The notes under the pieces are model-generated. The model was not told the DNA's origin, searched no databases, and saw only the letters and a list, made by a program, of their open reading frames with translations. The position numbers and the translations under genes are program-made. A stretch of 64,000 nucleotides of DNA, from NCBI RefSeq assembly GCF_016921115.1, contig NZ_JAFFZS010000013.1:1-64000 (forward strand). The letters are read 5' to 3'. The DNA is from Streptomyces actuosus (GTDB taxonomy: Bacteria; Actinomycetota; Actinomycetes; Streptomycetales; Streptomycetaceae). This document shows positions 45,453 to 54,129 of the stretch, piece by piece (within the stretch, counting starts at the first letter, position 1; every line of letters begins with the position of its first letter).

Positions 45453-45938
45453 GTGGGAAAGCTGACAGTGCGGGCGCTGCGCGCCGTGCTCGTGGTGGTG
45501 CTCGCCGGCACCGTGTTCGTCCAGGCAGGGATGGTGTGGGCGTTGGCCACCGACCCGGAGGACGGGCCGCTTCCGCTGAACCCGCTGCGTGTGATCACGA
45601 TCCTGGGCATGGGTTCGGCCCAGGTCGCGCTGGTCTGCGTAGGGCGACTGGCGACGATGGTGCGACGCGGAACCGTGTTCTCCCATGCCGCCTTCCGGTA
45701 CGTGGACGGCGTGATCGGGGCGATCACGGCGGCTGCCCTCCTGTGGTTCGCGGTCACGGCCCTCAATGCGCCGGGCCAGCGGGACGACCCGGGCGTCACC
45801 GTCGTCATGGGCGGGATCGGGGTGGCCGTCCTGGGGGTCGCGCTCATCGTCCTCGTACTGCGGATGCTGCTCGCCCAGGCCGTCGCGCGCGACGCCGAAG
45901 CGACGCAGATGCGGGCCGAGTTGGACACGGTGATCTGA
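45453..45938 (+). CDS. DUF2975 membrane protein
   Basis: 161 aa from GTG 45453 (GAAGGACGGGCC before it; an upstream ATG at 45438 is in frame but poorly placed). Four hydrophobic segments (e.g. LRAVLVVVLAGTVFVQAGMVW and GIGVAVLGVALIVLVLRMLL) and an internal motif RVITILGMGSAQVALVCVGRL are typical of DUF2975 membrane proteins, which are almost always encoded with a small Xre-type regulator. Function unknown; a membrane sensor role is a common suggestion (inference). Confidence 0.85.
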   Translation: MGKLTVRALRAVLVVVLAGTVFVQAGMVWALATDPEDGPLPLNPLRVITILGMGSAQVALVCVGRLATMVRRGTVFSHAAFRYVDGVIGAITAAALLWFAVTALNAPGQRDDPGVTVVMGGIGVAVLGVALIVLVLRMLLAQAVARDAEATQMRAELDTVI

Positions 45939-46159
45939 TGCCGATCGTCGTCGACATCGATGTGATGCTGGCCAGGCGGAAGATGTCCGTGGGCGAGCTC
46001 GCGGACCGCGTGGGGATCACGCCCGCCAACCTGGCCGTACTCAAGAACGGCCGCGCCAAGGCGGTGCGCTTCGCGACGCTCGCCGCGCTCTGCGCGGTGC
46101 TCGACTGCCAGCCGGGCGACCTGCTGCGCTGGGAGGACGAGGACGCCGCGTGCGGATGA
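45938..46159 (+). CDS. Xre-family HTH regulator
   Basis: 73 aa, start overlapping the DUF2975 stop (TGATG). Helix-turn-helix with DVMLARRKMSVGELADRVGITPANLAVLKNGRAKAV and the C-terminal helix LCAVLDCQPGDLLRWED, matching the small YozG-like/Xre repressors that accompany DUF2975 genes. It probably binds the palindrome at 45404-45420 and controls its own operon. Confidence 0.9.
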   Translation: MPIVVDIDVMLARRKMSVGELADRVGITPANLAVLKNGRAKAVRFATLAALCAVLDCQPGDLLRWEDEDAACG

Positions 46160-46404
46160 CGTGCCCCGGGTGGACCGTGAGGACGCCCGGCACCACCGGC
46201 CCGCGACACGGCATGCGGACCGCGTGGACGGGAATCGCCGATCACTCGCGGCACCGCCCCGCACCCGTCGGGGAGTTCCTGGTCGACCGGCACCGCACCT
46301 CCCGGTCGACGTTCGGGACCCGCGACCCGCGACCTCCGCAGGCACCCGACCTTCCCGGCAGGAGGAACGGCCGGCGCCACGGTCCGCGACCTTCGTCCGC
46401 CGTC
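46160..46404. other. Intergenic tail downstream of the Xre gene
   Basis: About 245 bp between the Xre stop and the strong hairpin at 46405. No convincing gene. Confidence 0.5.
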
Positions 46405-46463
46405 ACGTGCGACGACAGCCCCGTCTCCGGGCAGATTCCCGTGACGGGGCTGTCGTCGCACGT
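46405..46463. terminator. Strong bidirectional terminator
   Basis: A 21-bp perfect inverted repeat, ACGTGCGACGACAGCCCCGTC (46405-46425) and its complement at 46443-46463, 17-base loop with an inner GGG/CCC pair. It lies between the Xre gene (rightward) and the acyl-CoA dehydrogenase gene (leftward) and could serve both. Confidence 0.85.
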
Positions 46464-46496
46464 ACCGGTCGGTGGCGGCCGAAATGCAGCGCCGGG

Positions 46497-47654
46497 CTAG
46501 GGAAGGTTCCTGGCCATCACGATCCGCTGCACCTGATTCGTGCCCTCATAGATCTGCGTGATCTTGGCGTCGCGCATCATGCGCTCCACCGGGTAGTCCC
46601 GGGTGTAGCCGTACCCGCCGAGCAGTTGGACCGCGTCCGTCGCGGCCTCCATGGCCACGTCGGAGGCGAAGCACTTGGCGGCGGCGCCGAGGTAGGTGAG
46701 GTCGGCGTCGCCGCGCTCGGAGGCGGCGGCAGCCTGGTAGGTCAGCGCGCGGGCGGCCGAGATCTTCATGGCCATGTCCGCGAGCATGAACTGGATGCCC
46801 TGGAAGTCGGCGATCGGCTTGCCGAACTGCTTGCGCTCCTTGACGTAGCCCTTGGCGTAGTCGAGGGCGCCCTGGGCGATGCCGAGGGCCTGGGCGGCGA
46901 TGGTGATACGGGTGTGGTCCAGCGTCTTCATCGCCGTGGCGAAGCCGGTGCCCTCCTCGCCGATCATGCGGTCGGCGGGGATGCGGACGTTGTCGAGGTA
47001 GACCTCGCGGGTCGGGGAGCCCTTGATGCCGAGCTTCTTCTCCGGGGCACCGAAGGAGACGCCCTCGTCGGACTTCTCGACGACGAAGGCGGAGATGCCC
47101 TTCGAGCGCTTCTCCGGATCGGTGACCGCCATCACGGTGTAGAACTCGGAGACGCCGGCGTTGGTGATCCAGCGCTTCACGCCGTTGAGCACCCAGTGGT
47201 CCCCGTCACGGACCGCGCGGGTCTTCATGCCGGCCGCGTCGGAGCCCGCGTCGGGCTCGGACAGGCAGTACGAGAACATCGCCTCGCCCTTGGCGAGCGG
47301 GGTCATGTACTTCTTCTTCAGGTCCTCGCTGCCGGAGAGGATCACCGGCAGGGAGCCGAGCTTGTTCACCGCGGGGATCAGGGAGGACGAGGCGCACACG
47401 CGGGCGACCTCCTCGATCACGATGACCGTCGCCAGGGCGTCCGCGCCCGCGCCGCCGTACGACTCGGGTACGTGCACGGCGTGCAGGTCACCTGCGACCA
47501 GGGCGTCCAGCGCCTCCTGGGGGAAGCGGGCCTCCTCGTCCACCGCGGCGGCGTAGGGCGCGATCTTCGCCTCGGCCAGCGAGCGGACGGCGTCGCGGAG
47601 CATGTCGTGCTCTTCGGACGGGCGGTACAGGTCGAAGTCAGCCGATCCGGCCAA
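46497..47654 (-). CDS. Acyl-CoA dehydrogenase
   Basis: 385 aa, TTG start at 47654. Family signatures: MFSYCLSEPDAGSDAAGMKT, WITNAGVSEFYTVMAVTD, GFATAMKTLDHTRITIAAQALGIA, RKQFGKPIADFQGIQFMLADM and the C-terminal YEGTNQVQRIVMARNL. It is an FAD flavoprotein that introduces the alpha-beta double bond into acyl-CoA in beta-oxidation or branched-chain acid breakdown. The catalytic base is not assigned here by eye. A possible TAAC-N4-GTTA operator sits upstream near 47689. Confidence 0.93.
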   Translation of the reverse strand: MAGSADFDLYRPSEEHDMLRDAVRSLAEAKIAPYAAAVDEEARFPQEALDALVAGDLHAVHVPESYGGAGADALATVIVIEEVARVCASSSLIPAVNKLGSLPVILSGSEDLKKKYMTPLAKGEAMFSYCLSEPDAGSDAAGMKTRAVRDGDHWVLNGVKRWITNAGVSEFYTVMAVTDPEKRSKGISAFVVEKSDEGVSFGAPEKKLGIKGSPTREVYLDNVRIPADRMIGEEGTGFATAMKTLDHTRITIAAQALGIAQGALDYAKGYVKERKQFGKPIADFQGIQFMLADMAMKISAARALTYQAAAASERGDADLTYLGAAAKCFASDVAMEAATDAVQLLGGYGYTRDYPVERMMRDAKITQIYEGTNQVQRIVMARNLP

Positions 47655-47844
47655 GGTCTCTCACGCTCCAAAACGCTGCGATGGTGGCGCTAACTACCGT
47701 TAAGTAACCCAAATTTTATTCCGTCGCCGCCCCAAGGGGTACGTGAGCTAGGCGACAGGGGGGAAGTTGCCCGGTGAGACGCGCTCGCATGCCCCGGATA
47801 TGCTCGGGCGCGCACGACCCCGCCGCAGACCTCATGGAGCATCG
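47655..47844. promoter_or_regulatory. Divergent promoter region, acyl-CoA dehydrogenase / UDP-glucose dehydrogenase
   Basis: 190 bp, unusually AT-rich near 47685-47720, with TAAC-TACC-GTTA (inverted 4-bp arms) that might bind a TetR-type regulator of the acyl-CoA dehydrogenase. Both genes diverge from here. Confidence 0.4.
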
Positions 47845-49188
47845 ATGGCCCTCAAGATCACCGTGATCGGCACCGGTTATCTCGGCGCCACCCATGCCGC
47901 GGCCCTGGCGGAACTGGGTTTCGAGGTGCTCGGGCTCGATGTCGTGCCGGAGAAGATCGACATGCTCCGCCGGGGCGAGGTCCCGATGTACGAGCCGGGG
48001 CTCCAGGAACTGCTGCGCAAACATGTCGCCGGGATCGAGGGGTCCACGGGCCGGCTGCGGTTCACCACCGACTACGCCGAGGTCGCCGCGTTCGGCGAGG
48101 TGCACTTCGTCTGCGTGAACACGCCGCAGCGGCACGGCGAGTACGCCGCCGACATGTCGTACGTGGACGCCGCGATCGCCTCCCTCGCCCCGCATCTGAC
48201 CGGCCCGGCCCTCGTCGTCGGCAAGTCGACCGTGCCGGTGGGGTCGGCGGAGCGGCTCGCCGCCTACCTCTCCGCGCACGCGCCGGCCGGCGAGGACGCC
48301 GAGCTGGCGTGGAACCCCGAGTTCCTGCGCGAGGGCTTCGCCGTGCAGGACACGCTGCACCCGGACCGGATCGTGGTCGGCGTGCGCAGCGACCGGGCGG
48401 AGAAGCTGCTGCGCGAGGTGTACGCGACGCCGGTGGGCGAGGGGACGCCGTTCGTGGTGACGGACTTCCCGACGGCCGAGCTGGTGAAGACGTCCGCGAA
48501 CTCCTTCCTCGCCACCAAGATCTCCTTCATCAACGCGATGGCGGAGGTGTGCGAGGCGGCGGGCGGCGACGTGGCCAGGCTCGCCGAGGCCATCGGGTAC
48601 GACGACCGGATCGGCAGGAAGTTCCTGCGGGCCGGGATCGGGTTCGGCGGCGGCTGCCTGCCCAAGGACATCCGGGCGTTCATGGCGCGGGCCGGCGAGC
48701 TGGGCGCCGACCAGGCGCTGACGTTCCTCCGCGAGATCGACTCGATCAACATGCGGCAGCGCGGGCAGATGGTGGAGCTGGCCCGGCAGGCGCTGGGCGG
48801 CGGTCCGTTCCTCGGCAAGCGGGTCGCGGTGCTCGGCGCGAGTTTCAAGCCCGACTCCGACGACGTGCGGGACTCGCCGGCGCTGAACGTGGCCGGACAG
48901 ATCCACCTGCAGGGCGGTCAGGTGACCGTCTACGACCCCAAGGGCATGGAGAACGCCCGCCGGCTCTTCCCGACCCTCGGGTACGCGCGTTCCGCGCTGG
49001 ACGCCGTGCGCGGTGCCGATGTCGTGCTGCACCTGACGGAGTGGCGCGAGTTCCGCGAACTGGACCCGGCGGCGCTCGGCGAGGTGGCGGCGGCCCGGGT
49101 GATCCTGGACGGGCGCAACGCCCTCGACCCGGAGCTGTGGCGGCAGGCGGGGTGGACGTACCGGGCGATGGGCCGCCCCACCGCCTGA
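47845..49188 (+). CDS. ugd: UDP-glucose 6-dehydrogenase
   Basis: 447 aa from ATG 47845 (GGAGC upstream). The Rossmann NAD motif GTGYLGATHAAALAELG at the N-terminus, the middle domain with ELVKTSANSFLATKISFINAMAEV, and the active-site cysteine in GFGGGCLPKDIRAF. It oxidises UDP-glucose to UDP-glucuronate, a precursor of many exopolysaccharides and wall polymers. It fits the polysaccharide theme of the window. A strong terminator follows at 49465-49505. Confidence 0.95.
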   Translation: MALKITVIGTGYLGATHAAALAELGFEVLGLDVVPEKIDMLRRGEVPMYEPGLQELLRKHVAGIEGSTGRLRFTTDYAEVAAFGEVHFVCVNTPQRHGEYAADMSYVDAAIASLAPHLTGPALVVGKSTVPVGSAERLAAYLSAHAPAGEDAELAWNPEFLREGFAVQDTLHPDRIVVGVRSDRAEKLLREVYATPVGEGTPFVVTDFPTAELVKTSANSFLATKISFINAMAEVCEAAGGDVARLAEAIGYDDRIGRKFLRAGIGFGGGCLPKDIRAFMARAGELGADQALTFLREIDSINMRQRGQMVELARQALGGGPFLGKRVAVLGASFKPDSDDVRDSPALNVAGQIHLQGGQVTVYDPKGMENARRLFPTLGYARSALDAVRGADVVLHLTEWREFRELDPAALGEVAAARVILDGRNALDPELWRQAGWTYRAMGRPTA

Positions 49189-49464
49189 CCTGCGGCGCGC
49201 CCGGCAGGTGAACGGCCGGACGGCGTGGCGGGCGCCCGGGGCGCCGCACGGCGGGAGGCCGGCGGGGTACCGGGCAGCCGACGCGGACCACCGGTGGCTC
49301 AGCGTGTGATCCACCGGGGTGTGCCGGAGGTCGCGGGAATGTCCCGGGCTGCCGCGGTGCGGCTTCGGACTGCTGCGATCCGGCCACCGGACGGCGGCAT
49401 CCACCGGGGCGCGACGCGGACGGCCGCGGGCCGGCGTTTCCCGCCCGGGCCGGGCGGACAGGGC

Positions 49465-49505
49465 GACGCCGGTTCGGCCGAGGCTCAGTCGGCCGAACCG
49501 GCGTC
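49465..49505 (+). terminator. Terminator downstream of ugd
   Basis: GACGCCGGTTCGGCCGA (49465-49481), loop GGCTCAG, TCGGCCGAACCGGCGTC (49489-49505): a 17-bp perfect stem. Confidence 0.85.
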
Positions 49506-49618
49506 CTGTCGCATTCTGCACCACCGGACACCCTCGCGAGCCGGGAACGCCCAGGGCGCCGGGCCGGCCCCACCGCTCGGTGCGGCCAGGACGTGTCCCG
49601 GGGGGCGTCGGATCGGGC

Positions 49619-49735
49619 CGCGGCGTCCGGTGCCGTGCGTCGCGAGGCGGAGGAGCGTCCGCGTACCGGGCTCACGTCGACGACTCCGGCGACGCGGTGG
49701 GGTGCGGTGCGGACGCCGCGGGCCCGGCGGGACGT
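49619..49735. repeat. Dispersed intergenic repeat, copy B
   Basis: Second copy of the segment at 35537-35645, starting GCGGCGTCCGGTGCCGTGCG, about 88% identical over the first 51 nt, then weaker, with the CCGGCGACGCGG block shared. Both copies lie at the ends of genes and in non-coding DNA. Confidence 0.6.
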
Positions 49736-49748
49736 CTCGAAGGCCGCC

Positions 49749-50258
49749 CTACGGGGCTCCCTTGGCCCGGTAGCGCCGCATCTTGGCGCGCGCCCCGCAC
49801 ACCTGCATCGAGCACCAGCGGCTCCGGCCGGCCGGGCTGCGGTCGTAGTACGCCCAGTGGCAGGTGTCGGCCTCACAGGCCTTGAGGCGGGTCCAGGTGC
49901 CGGCGACGAGGGCCTCGGCCACGGCCGCCGCGACGCGGGAGGGCAGCGGTCCCTCGGCGGCGGGAGCGAGGCGGGCCGCTCCGTCCCGCTCGTCGACGGC
50001 CACGATCAGCGGAGCGGCCGCCAGCAGGGCCCCGAGCGGAGTCACCGTGCGGTGCGGCGGGTGCCCGGCGTGGGCGAGCAGGGCCGCGCGCAGTGCCTCA
50101 CGGAGCGCGCGCGCAGCGTCGAGGTCGCCCTCGGCGAGTCCGAAGCGGGCCCGGCCCTCCGCCGTGTCGAGCGCGTCGGCGCCCGACTCGATGTCGAGGG
50201 TGTTGACCAGGGACTCGACCAGCGCCAGGCCTCCCGGTGCGGGCGATCTCTCGGTCAT
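49749..50258 (-). CDS. CGNR zinc-finger transcriptional regulator
   Basis: 169 aa. N-terminal ABATE-type stress domain (about 10-120) and a C-terminal CGNR zinc finger: CEADTCHWAYYDRSPAGRSRW followed by CSMQVCGARAKMRRYR, giving the four zinc ligands (with CGAR in place of CGNR). These regulators act on stress or catabolic genes, typically controlling a neighbour. It is divergent from the VOC gene, with palindromic sites between them. Confidence 0.92.
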   Translation of the reverse strand: MTERSPAPGGLALVESLVNTLDIESGADALDTAEGRARFGLAEGDLDAARALREALRAALLAHAGHPPHRTVTPLGALLAAAPLIVAVDERDGAARLAPAAEGPLPSRVAAAVAEALVAGTWTRLKACEADTCHWAYYDRSPAGRSRWCSMQVCGARAKMRRYRAKGAP

Positions 50259-50335
50259 GGCTGCACGCTACCTCGCGTTTTCCCGGCGGTTCCGGCAATC
50301 CCCTTGCGACGTTACCCCTCATGCGGGAGCATGCG

Positions 50336-50372
50336 GTAACCGGTTACTGGTTAACCGGCTTTATAGGTAACC
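50336..50372. promoter_or_regulatory. Clustered palindromes between CGNR regulator and VOC gene
   Basis: A perfect 12-bp palindrome GTAACCGGTTAC (50336-50347), an 8-bp palindrome GGTTAACC (50349-50356) and a further GGTAACC half-site (50366-50372), all within 37 bp immediately upstream of the VOC ribosome site GGAGGAGGAGC. Candidate binding region for the divergently encoded CGNR protein. Confidence 0.6.
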
Positions 50373-50389
50373 GATGGAGGAGGAGCGTC

Positions 50390-50758
50390 ATGGCTGTCGC
50401 CAAGCTGGGTACGGTCGTCGTGGACTGTCCCGACCCCCGCGCCCTGGCCGAGTTCTGGGCCGAGGTGCTCGGCGGGACCCTGGAGGCCGACTCCGGCCAG
50501 ACCGAGTGGGTGGACGTGAAGGTGCCGGGCGGGCAGGCCCTGGCGTTCCAGGCCGCCCCGGGCTTCGTGCCGCCGAGGTGGCCGTCGCCCGAGCAGTCGC
50601 AGCAGTTCCATCTGGATCTGAGCGTCGACGACCTGGACGCCGCCGAGCGGCGGGTGCTGGAGCTCGGCGCGAGGCCGCTGGAGGCGGAGGACCGCTCGCG
50701 CAGCTGGCGGGTGTACGCCGACCCGGCGGGCCACCCGTTCTGCCTCTGCGCCGGCTGA
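50390..50758 (+). CDS. VOC-family (glyoxalase/bleomycin-resistance-like) protein
   Basis: 122 aa from ATG 50390. The start MAVAKLGTVVVDCPDPRALAEFWAEVLGG is the VOC (glyoxalase/bleomycin resistance) beta-alpha-beta fold, and the protein ends with a metal-loop-like WRVYADPAGHPFCLC. These proteins bind metals, aromatic substrates or antibiotics; the substrate here cannot be deduced. Control by the neighbouring CGNR regulator through the GTAACC palindromes is likely. Confidence 0.88.
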   Translation: MAVAKLGTVVVDCPDPRALAEFWAEVLGGTLEADSGQTEWVDVKVPGGQALAFQAAPGFVPPRWPSPEQSQQFHLDLSVDDLDAAERRVLELGARPLEAEDRSRSWRVYADPAGHPFCLCAG

Positions 50759-50855
50759 ACCCGCTGCCGGGCCCCGCCCGAACCCGCAGGGTCCGGGGCG
50801 CCGGAGGACCACCGGTGCGCCCGCGGACCTGCGGGGGTGCTCGCTCCGCCGCCGC

Positions 50856-52046
50856 TCAGCCGTCCAGCGCCTCGATCGTCGCGTGGGAGGCACCCCGGGT
50901 GGAGGCGAGGTCGCGGGCGACGTCCTCCGCCGCGCCCAGGACCCGCACCGCGTTGCGCCAGGTCAGCTTGGCGAGATCGGGCTTGGACCAGCCTCGGTCC
51001 AGGAGCTCGGCGACGAGGTTGGGGTAGCCGGAGACGTCGTCCAGGCCGTCGGGGGTGAAGGCCGTGCCGTCGTAGTCGCCGCCGATGCCGAGGTGGTCGA
51101 TGCCGGCGACCTCGCGCATGTGGTCCAGGTGGTCCGCGACCGTGGCGACCGTGGCGACCGGGCGGGGGTTGCGCTCCTCGAAGGCGCGGTGGACCTTCAT
51201 CGCCTCGGGGGTGGTGTCGAGGTGGTGGAAGCCGTGGGCGCGCATGTTCTCGTCGGCCGCGGCCGTCCAGTCGACGGCGGCCTGGAGGACGAACTTCGGG
51301 ACGAAGGTGACCATCGCCATGCCGCCGTTGGCGGGGAGGCGTTCGAGGACGTCGTCGGGGATGTTGCGCGGATGGTCGCAGACCGCGCGGGACGAGGAGT
51401 GGGAGAAGATCACCGGTGCGGTGGAGGTGTCCAGGGCGTCCCGCATCGTGGTGGCTGCCACGTGGGACAGGTCCACGAGCATGCCGAGGTGGTTCATCTC
51501 CCGCACCACCTCGCGGCCGAAGGCGGACAGCCCTCCGACCGCGGGGACGTCCGTCGCCGAGTCCGCCCAGTCCACGTTGTCGTTGTGGGTGAGCGTGAGG
51601 TAGCGCACGCCGAGCGCGTACAGGCCGCGCAGGGTGCCCAGCGAGTTGGCGATGGAGTGGCCGCCCTCGGCACCCATGAGGGAGGCGATGCGGCCCTCCG
51701 CGCGCGCTGCCTCGAGGTCGGCTGCGGTCAGGGCGGCCCGCAGGTCGCGCGGGTGGCGGGCGATGAGCTGCCGTACGCAGTCGATCTGCTCCAGCGTCGC
51801 CGGCACCGGGTCGGGCAGGTCGGAGCGGACGTACACCGACCAGTACTGCGCGCCGACGCCGCCCGCGCGCAGGCGGGGCAGGTCGGTGTGCAGGTGGGCG
51901 CGCTGGTCGGCGGCGATGTCGCGGGTGTCGAGGTCGTAGCGGACCTGCTCCCGCAGCGCCCAGGGCAGGTCGTTGTGGCCGTCGACCACCGGGAACTCGG
52001 AAAGGAGTTCCCTGGCCTCGTCGTGGGAGGTCATCGCCGCCGTCAT
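50856..52046 (-). CDS. Membrane dipeptidase family (metal-dependent) protein
   Basis: 396 aa. Metal site HND in VVDGHNDLPWALRE, GLYALGVRYLTLTHNDNVDWAD, GMLVDLSHVAATTMRDAL, VIFSHSSSRAVCDHPRN and the carboxylate in GIGGDYDGTAF, all renal-dipeptidase features. It hydrolyses small dipeptides, possibly cell-wall-derived. Its ATG overlaps the purE stop (ATGA, 52043-52046), so it is translated with the purine genes. Confidence 0.93.
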   Translation of the reverse strand: MTAAMTSHDEARELLSEFPVVDGHNDLPWALREQVRYDLDTRDIAADQRAHLHTDLPRLRAGGVGAQYWSVYVRSDLPDPVPATLEQIDCVRQLIARHPRDLRAALTAADLEAARAEGRIASLMGAEGGHSIANSLGTLRGLYALGVRYLTLTHNDNVDWADSATDVPAVGGLSAFGREVVREMNHLGMLVDLSHVAATTMRDALDTSTAPVIFSHSSSRAVCDHPRNIPDDVLERLPANGGMAMVTFVPKFVLQAAVDWTAAADENMRAHGFHHLDTTPEAMKVHRAFEERNPRPVATVATVADHLDHMREVAGIDHLGIGGDYDGTAFTPDGLDDVSGYPNLVAELLDRGWSKPDLAKLTWRNAVRVLGAAEDVARDLASTRGASHATIEALDG

Positions 52047-52579
52047 TTCCCGAAACCGAAACCGCTGCCGGCGCCGTCGACCTTGGCGCGCAGGCGCTTG
52101 CCCTTCTCGGTGGCCTGGTCGTTGAGGTCCTGCTGGAACTCGCGCATCCGCGTGAGCAGCTCCTCGTCGTGGGCGGCGAGGATCCGCGCGGCGAGCAGGC
52201 CCGCGTTGCGGGCGCCGGCGACGGAGACCGTGGCCACGGGGACGCCGGCCGGCATCTGCACGATGGACAGGAGGCTGTCCATGCCGTCGAGGTACTTCAG
52301 CGGCACGGGGACGCCGATGACGGGCAGGGGGGTGACGGAGGCGAGCATGCCGGGCAGGTGGGCGGCGCCACCGGCCCCCGCGATGATCACCTTCAGGCCG
52401 CGGTCGGCGGCCTGCTCGCCGTAGGCGACCATCTCGCGCGGCATGCGGTGCGCGGAGACGACGTCGACCTCGTAGGCGATCTCGAACTCGTCGAGGGCCT
52501 TGGCGGCGGCCTCCATCACGGGCCAGTCGGAGTCGGACCCCATGACGATGCCCACGACGGGGCCGGCAGCGGTGGTCAT
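52043..52579 (-). CDS. purE: 5-(carboxyamino)imidazole ribonucleotide mutase
   Basis: 178 aa. Class I PurE signature IVMGSDSDWPVMEAAAKALD and SAHRMPREMVAYG, with GAGGAAHLPGMLASVTPLPV. It interconverts N5-CAIR and CAIR in purine synthesis. Coupled at both ends (ATGA with purK at 52576-52579 and with the dipeptidase), so the trio is one transcription unit. Confidence 0.95.
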   Translation of the reverse strand: MTTAAGPVVGIVMGSDSDWPVMEAAAKALDEFEIAYEVDVVSAHRMPREMVAYGEQAADRGLKVIIAGAGGAAHLPGMLASVTPLPVIGVPVPLKYLDGMDSLLSIVQMPAGVPVATVSVAGARNAGLLAARILAAHDEELLTRMREFQQDLNDQATEKGKRLRAKVDGAGSGFGFGK

Positions 52580-53715
52580 TCGGTGATCGTGCCTCTCAGG
52601 TAGCCGGCAGCGTGACGGGCGCGCTCCAGCACGTCGTCGAGGTCGTCGCCGTAGGTGTTGACGTGGCCGACCTTGCGGCCGGGCTTCACGTCCTTGCCGT
52701 ACATGTGGATCTTCAGGCGGGGGTCGCGGGCCATGCAGTGCAGGTACGCGGAGTACATGTCGGGGAAGTCGCCGCCGAGGACGTTGACCATGACGGTCCA
52801 CGGGGCGCGCGGGCGCGGGTCGCCGAGAGGCAGGTCGAGGACCGCGCGGACATGGTTGGCGAACTGCGAGGTGACCGCGCCGTCCTGGGTCCAGTGGCCC
52901 GAGTTGTGCGGGCGCATGGCCAGTTCGTTGACGAGGACGCGGCCGTCGCGGGTCTGGAACAGCTCGACGGCGAGGTGGCCGACGACGCCGAGTTCCTTGG
53001 CGATGGTCAGGGCCATCCGCTCGGCCTCCAGGGCCAGTTCGTCGCCGAGGTCGGGCGCGGGCGCGATCACCGTGTCGCAGACGCCGTCGACCTGCTGCGA
53101 CTCCACCACCGGGTACGCCACGGCCTGGCCGTGCGGGGAGCGCACGACGTTGGCGGCGAGTTCGCGGACGTAGTCGACCCTCTCCTCGGCGAGGACCGGG
53201 ACGCCCGCCCGGAACGGCTCGGCGGCCTCCTCGGCGGAGCGGACGACCCACACGCCCTTGCCGTCGTACCCGCCGCGCACCGTCTTCAGGACGACCGGGA
53301 AGCCGTCGCCCTCGGTGGCGAAGGCCGCCACGTCGGCGGGGTCCGACACGATCCTGTGCCGCGGGCAGGGGATGCCGATCGCGTCGAGCCTGGCCCGCAT
53401 CACGCCCTTGTCCTGGGCGTGCACGAGCGCGTCGGGCCCCGGGCGCACGGGAATGCCGTCCGCCTCCAGGGCCCTGAGGTGCTCGGTCGGGACGTGCTCG
53501 TGATCGAAGGTGATCACGTCGCAGCCGCGAGCGAAGGCGCGCAGCGTGTCCAGGTCGCGATAGTCGCCGACGACGACATCGTTCACGACCTGCGCCGCGG
53601 AATCCTGAGGAGTGTCACTGAGGAGCTTGAACCTGATGCCCAACGGGATGCCCGCCTCGTGTGTCATACGAGCGAGCTGGCCACCGCCGACCATGCCGAC
53701 TACCGGGAACGTCAC
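52576..53715 (-). CDS. purK: 5-(carboxyamino)imidazole ribonucleotide synthase (ATP-grasp)
   Basis: 379 aa from GTG 53715. Begins VTFPVVGMVGGGQLARMTHEAG, has the ATP-grasp region FPVVLKTVRGGYDGKGVWVV and ELFQTRDGRVLVNELAMRPHNSGHWTQDGAV. It catalyses the ATP-dependent carboxylation of AIR to N5-CAIR, upstream of purE in the pathway. The first ten codons of the track ORF upstream of the GTG are ignored as non-homologous. Confidence 0.95.
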   Translation of the reverse strand: MTFPVVGMVGGGQLARMTHEAGIPLGIRFKLLSDTPQDSAAQVVNDVVVGDYRDLDTLRAFARGCDVITFDHEHVPTEHLRALEADGIPVRPGPDALVHAQDKGVMRARLDAIGIPCPRHRIVSDPADVAAFATEGDGFPVVLKTVRGGYDGKGVWVVRSAEEAAEPFRAGVPVLAEERVDYVRELAANVVRSPHGQAVAYPVVESQQVDGVCDTVIAPAPDLGDELALEAERMALTIAKELGVVGHLAVELFQTRDGRVLVNELAMRPHNSGHWTQDGAVTSQFANHVRAVLDLPLGDPRPRAPWTVMVNVLGGDFPDMYSAYLHCMARDPRLKIHMYGKDVKPGRKVGHVNTYGDDLDDVLERARHAAGYLRGTITE

Positions 53716-54129
53716 GCCCCCAGGGTATCGGCAGCCGGACACCCACCGGTTTCCGGCCAGTTCCCGCCGGTTCCTCCCGCCGTTCCGCGCCCGGGTCCGA
53801 GGTCGGCGCCCCGCTCGCCGGCCGTTCCCGGCCGGGGGCCCGCGGTCGCCCTGGGTCGCCCCGGGTCACTCGCTGTCTCCCGCCGTCGTCCGCCGCCTCC
53901 GGCTCCGTGCCCCGCCGCACCCTGCCGTCACCTGCGGTTTCCGCCGGCTTCCGACGTGTGTGCCGGGCTTCGCCCGCCCGAGGTGTGGGCGCCCGGACGC
54001 AGGGGGACCCGGTCGGGGGACCGGTCCGCTTCATCCGGCCGGGTGCGAGCGCACGAGCCGCGTCCGCGGACCGGGATGGTTAGCATGGCTGGGTTGACGA
54101 AACCGTTAAGGACGGGGGCTTGCTCGCCC
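53716..54129. other. Divergent region between purK and the GtrA gene
   Basis: 414 bp, GC-rich and Pro/Arg-coding in all frames, no gene. Both neighbours must start from promoters here; I cannot assign them precisely. Confidence 0.5.

Larger units (their letters stand above)
49189..49748. other. Intergenic region with terminator and repeat copy B
   Basis: 560 bp containing a 17-bp terminator stem and a dispersed-repeat copy. No gene is convincing here; the translated frames are low-complexity. Confidence 0.6.
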
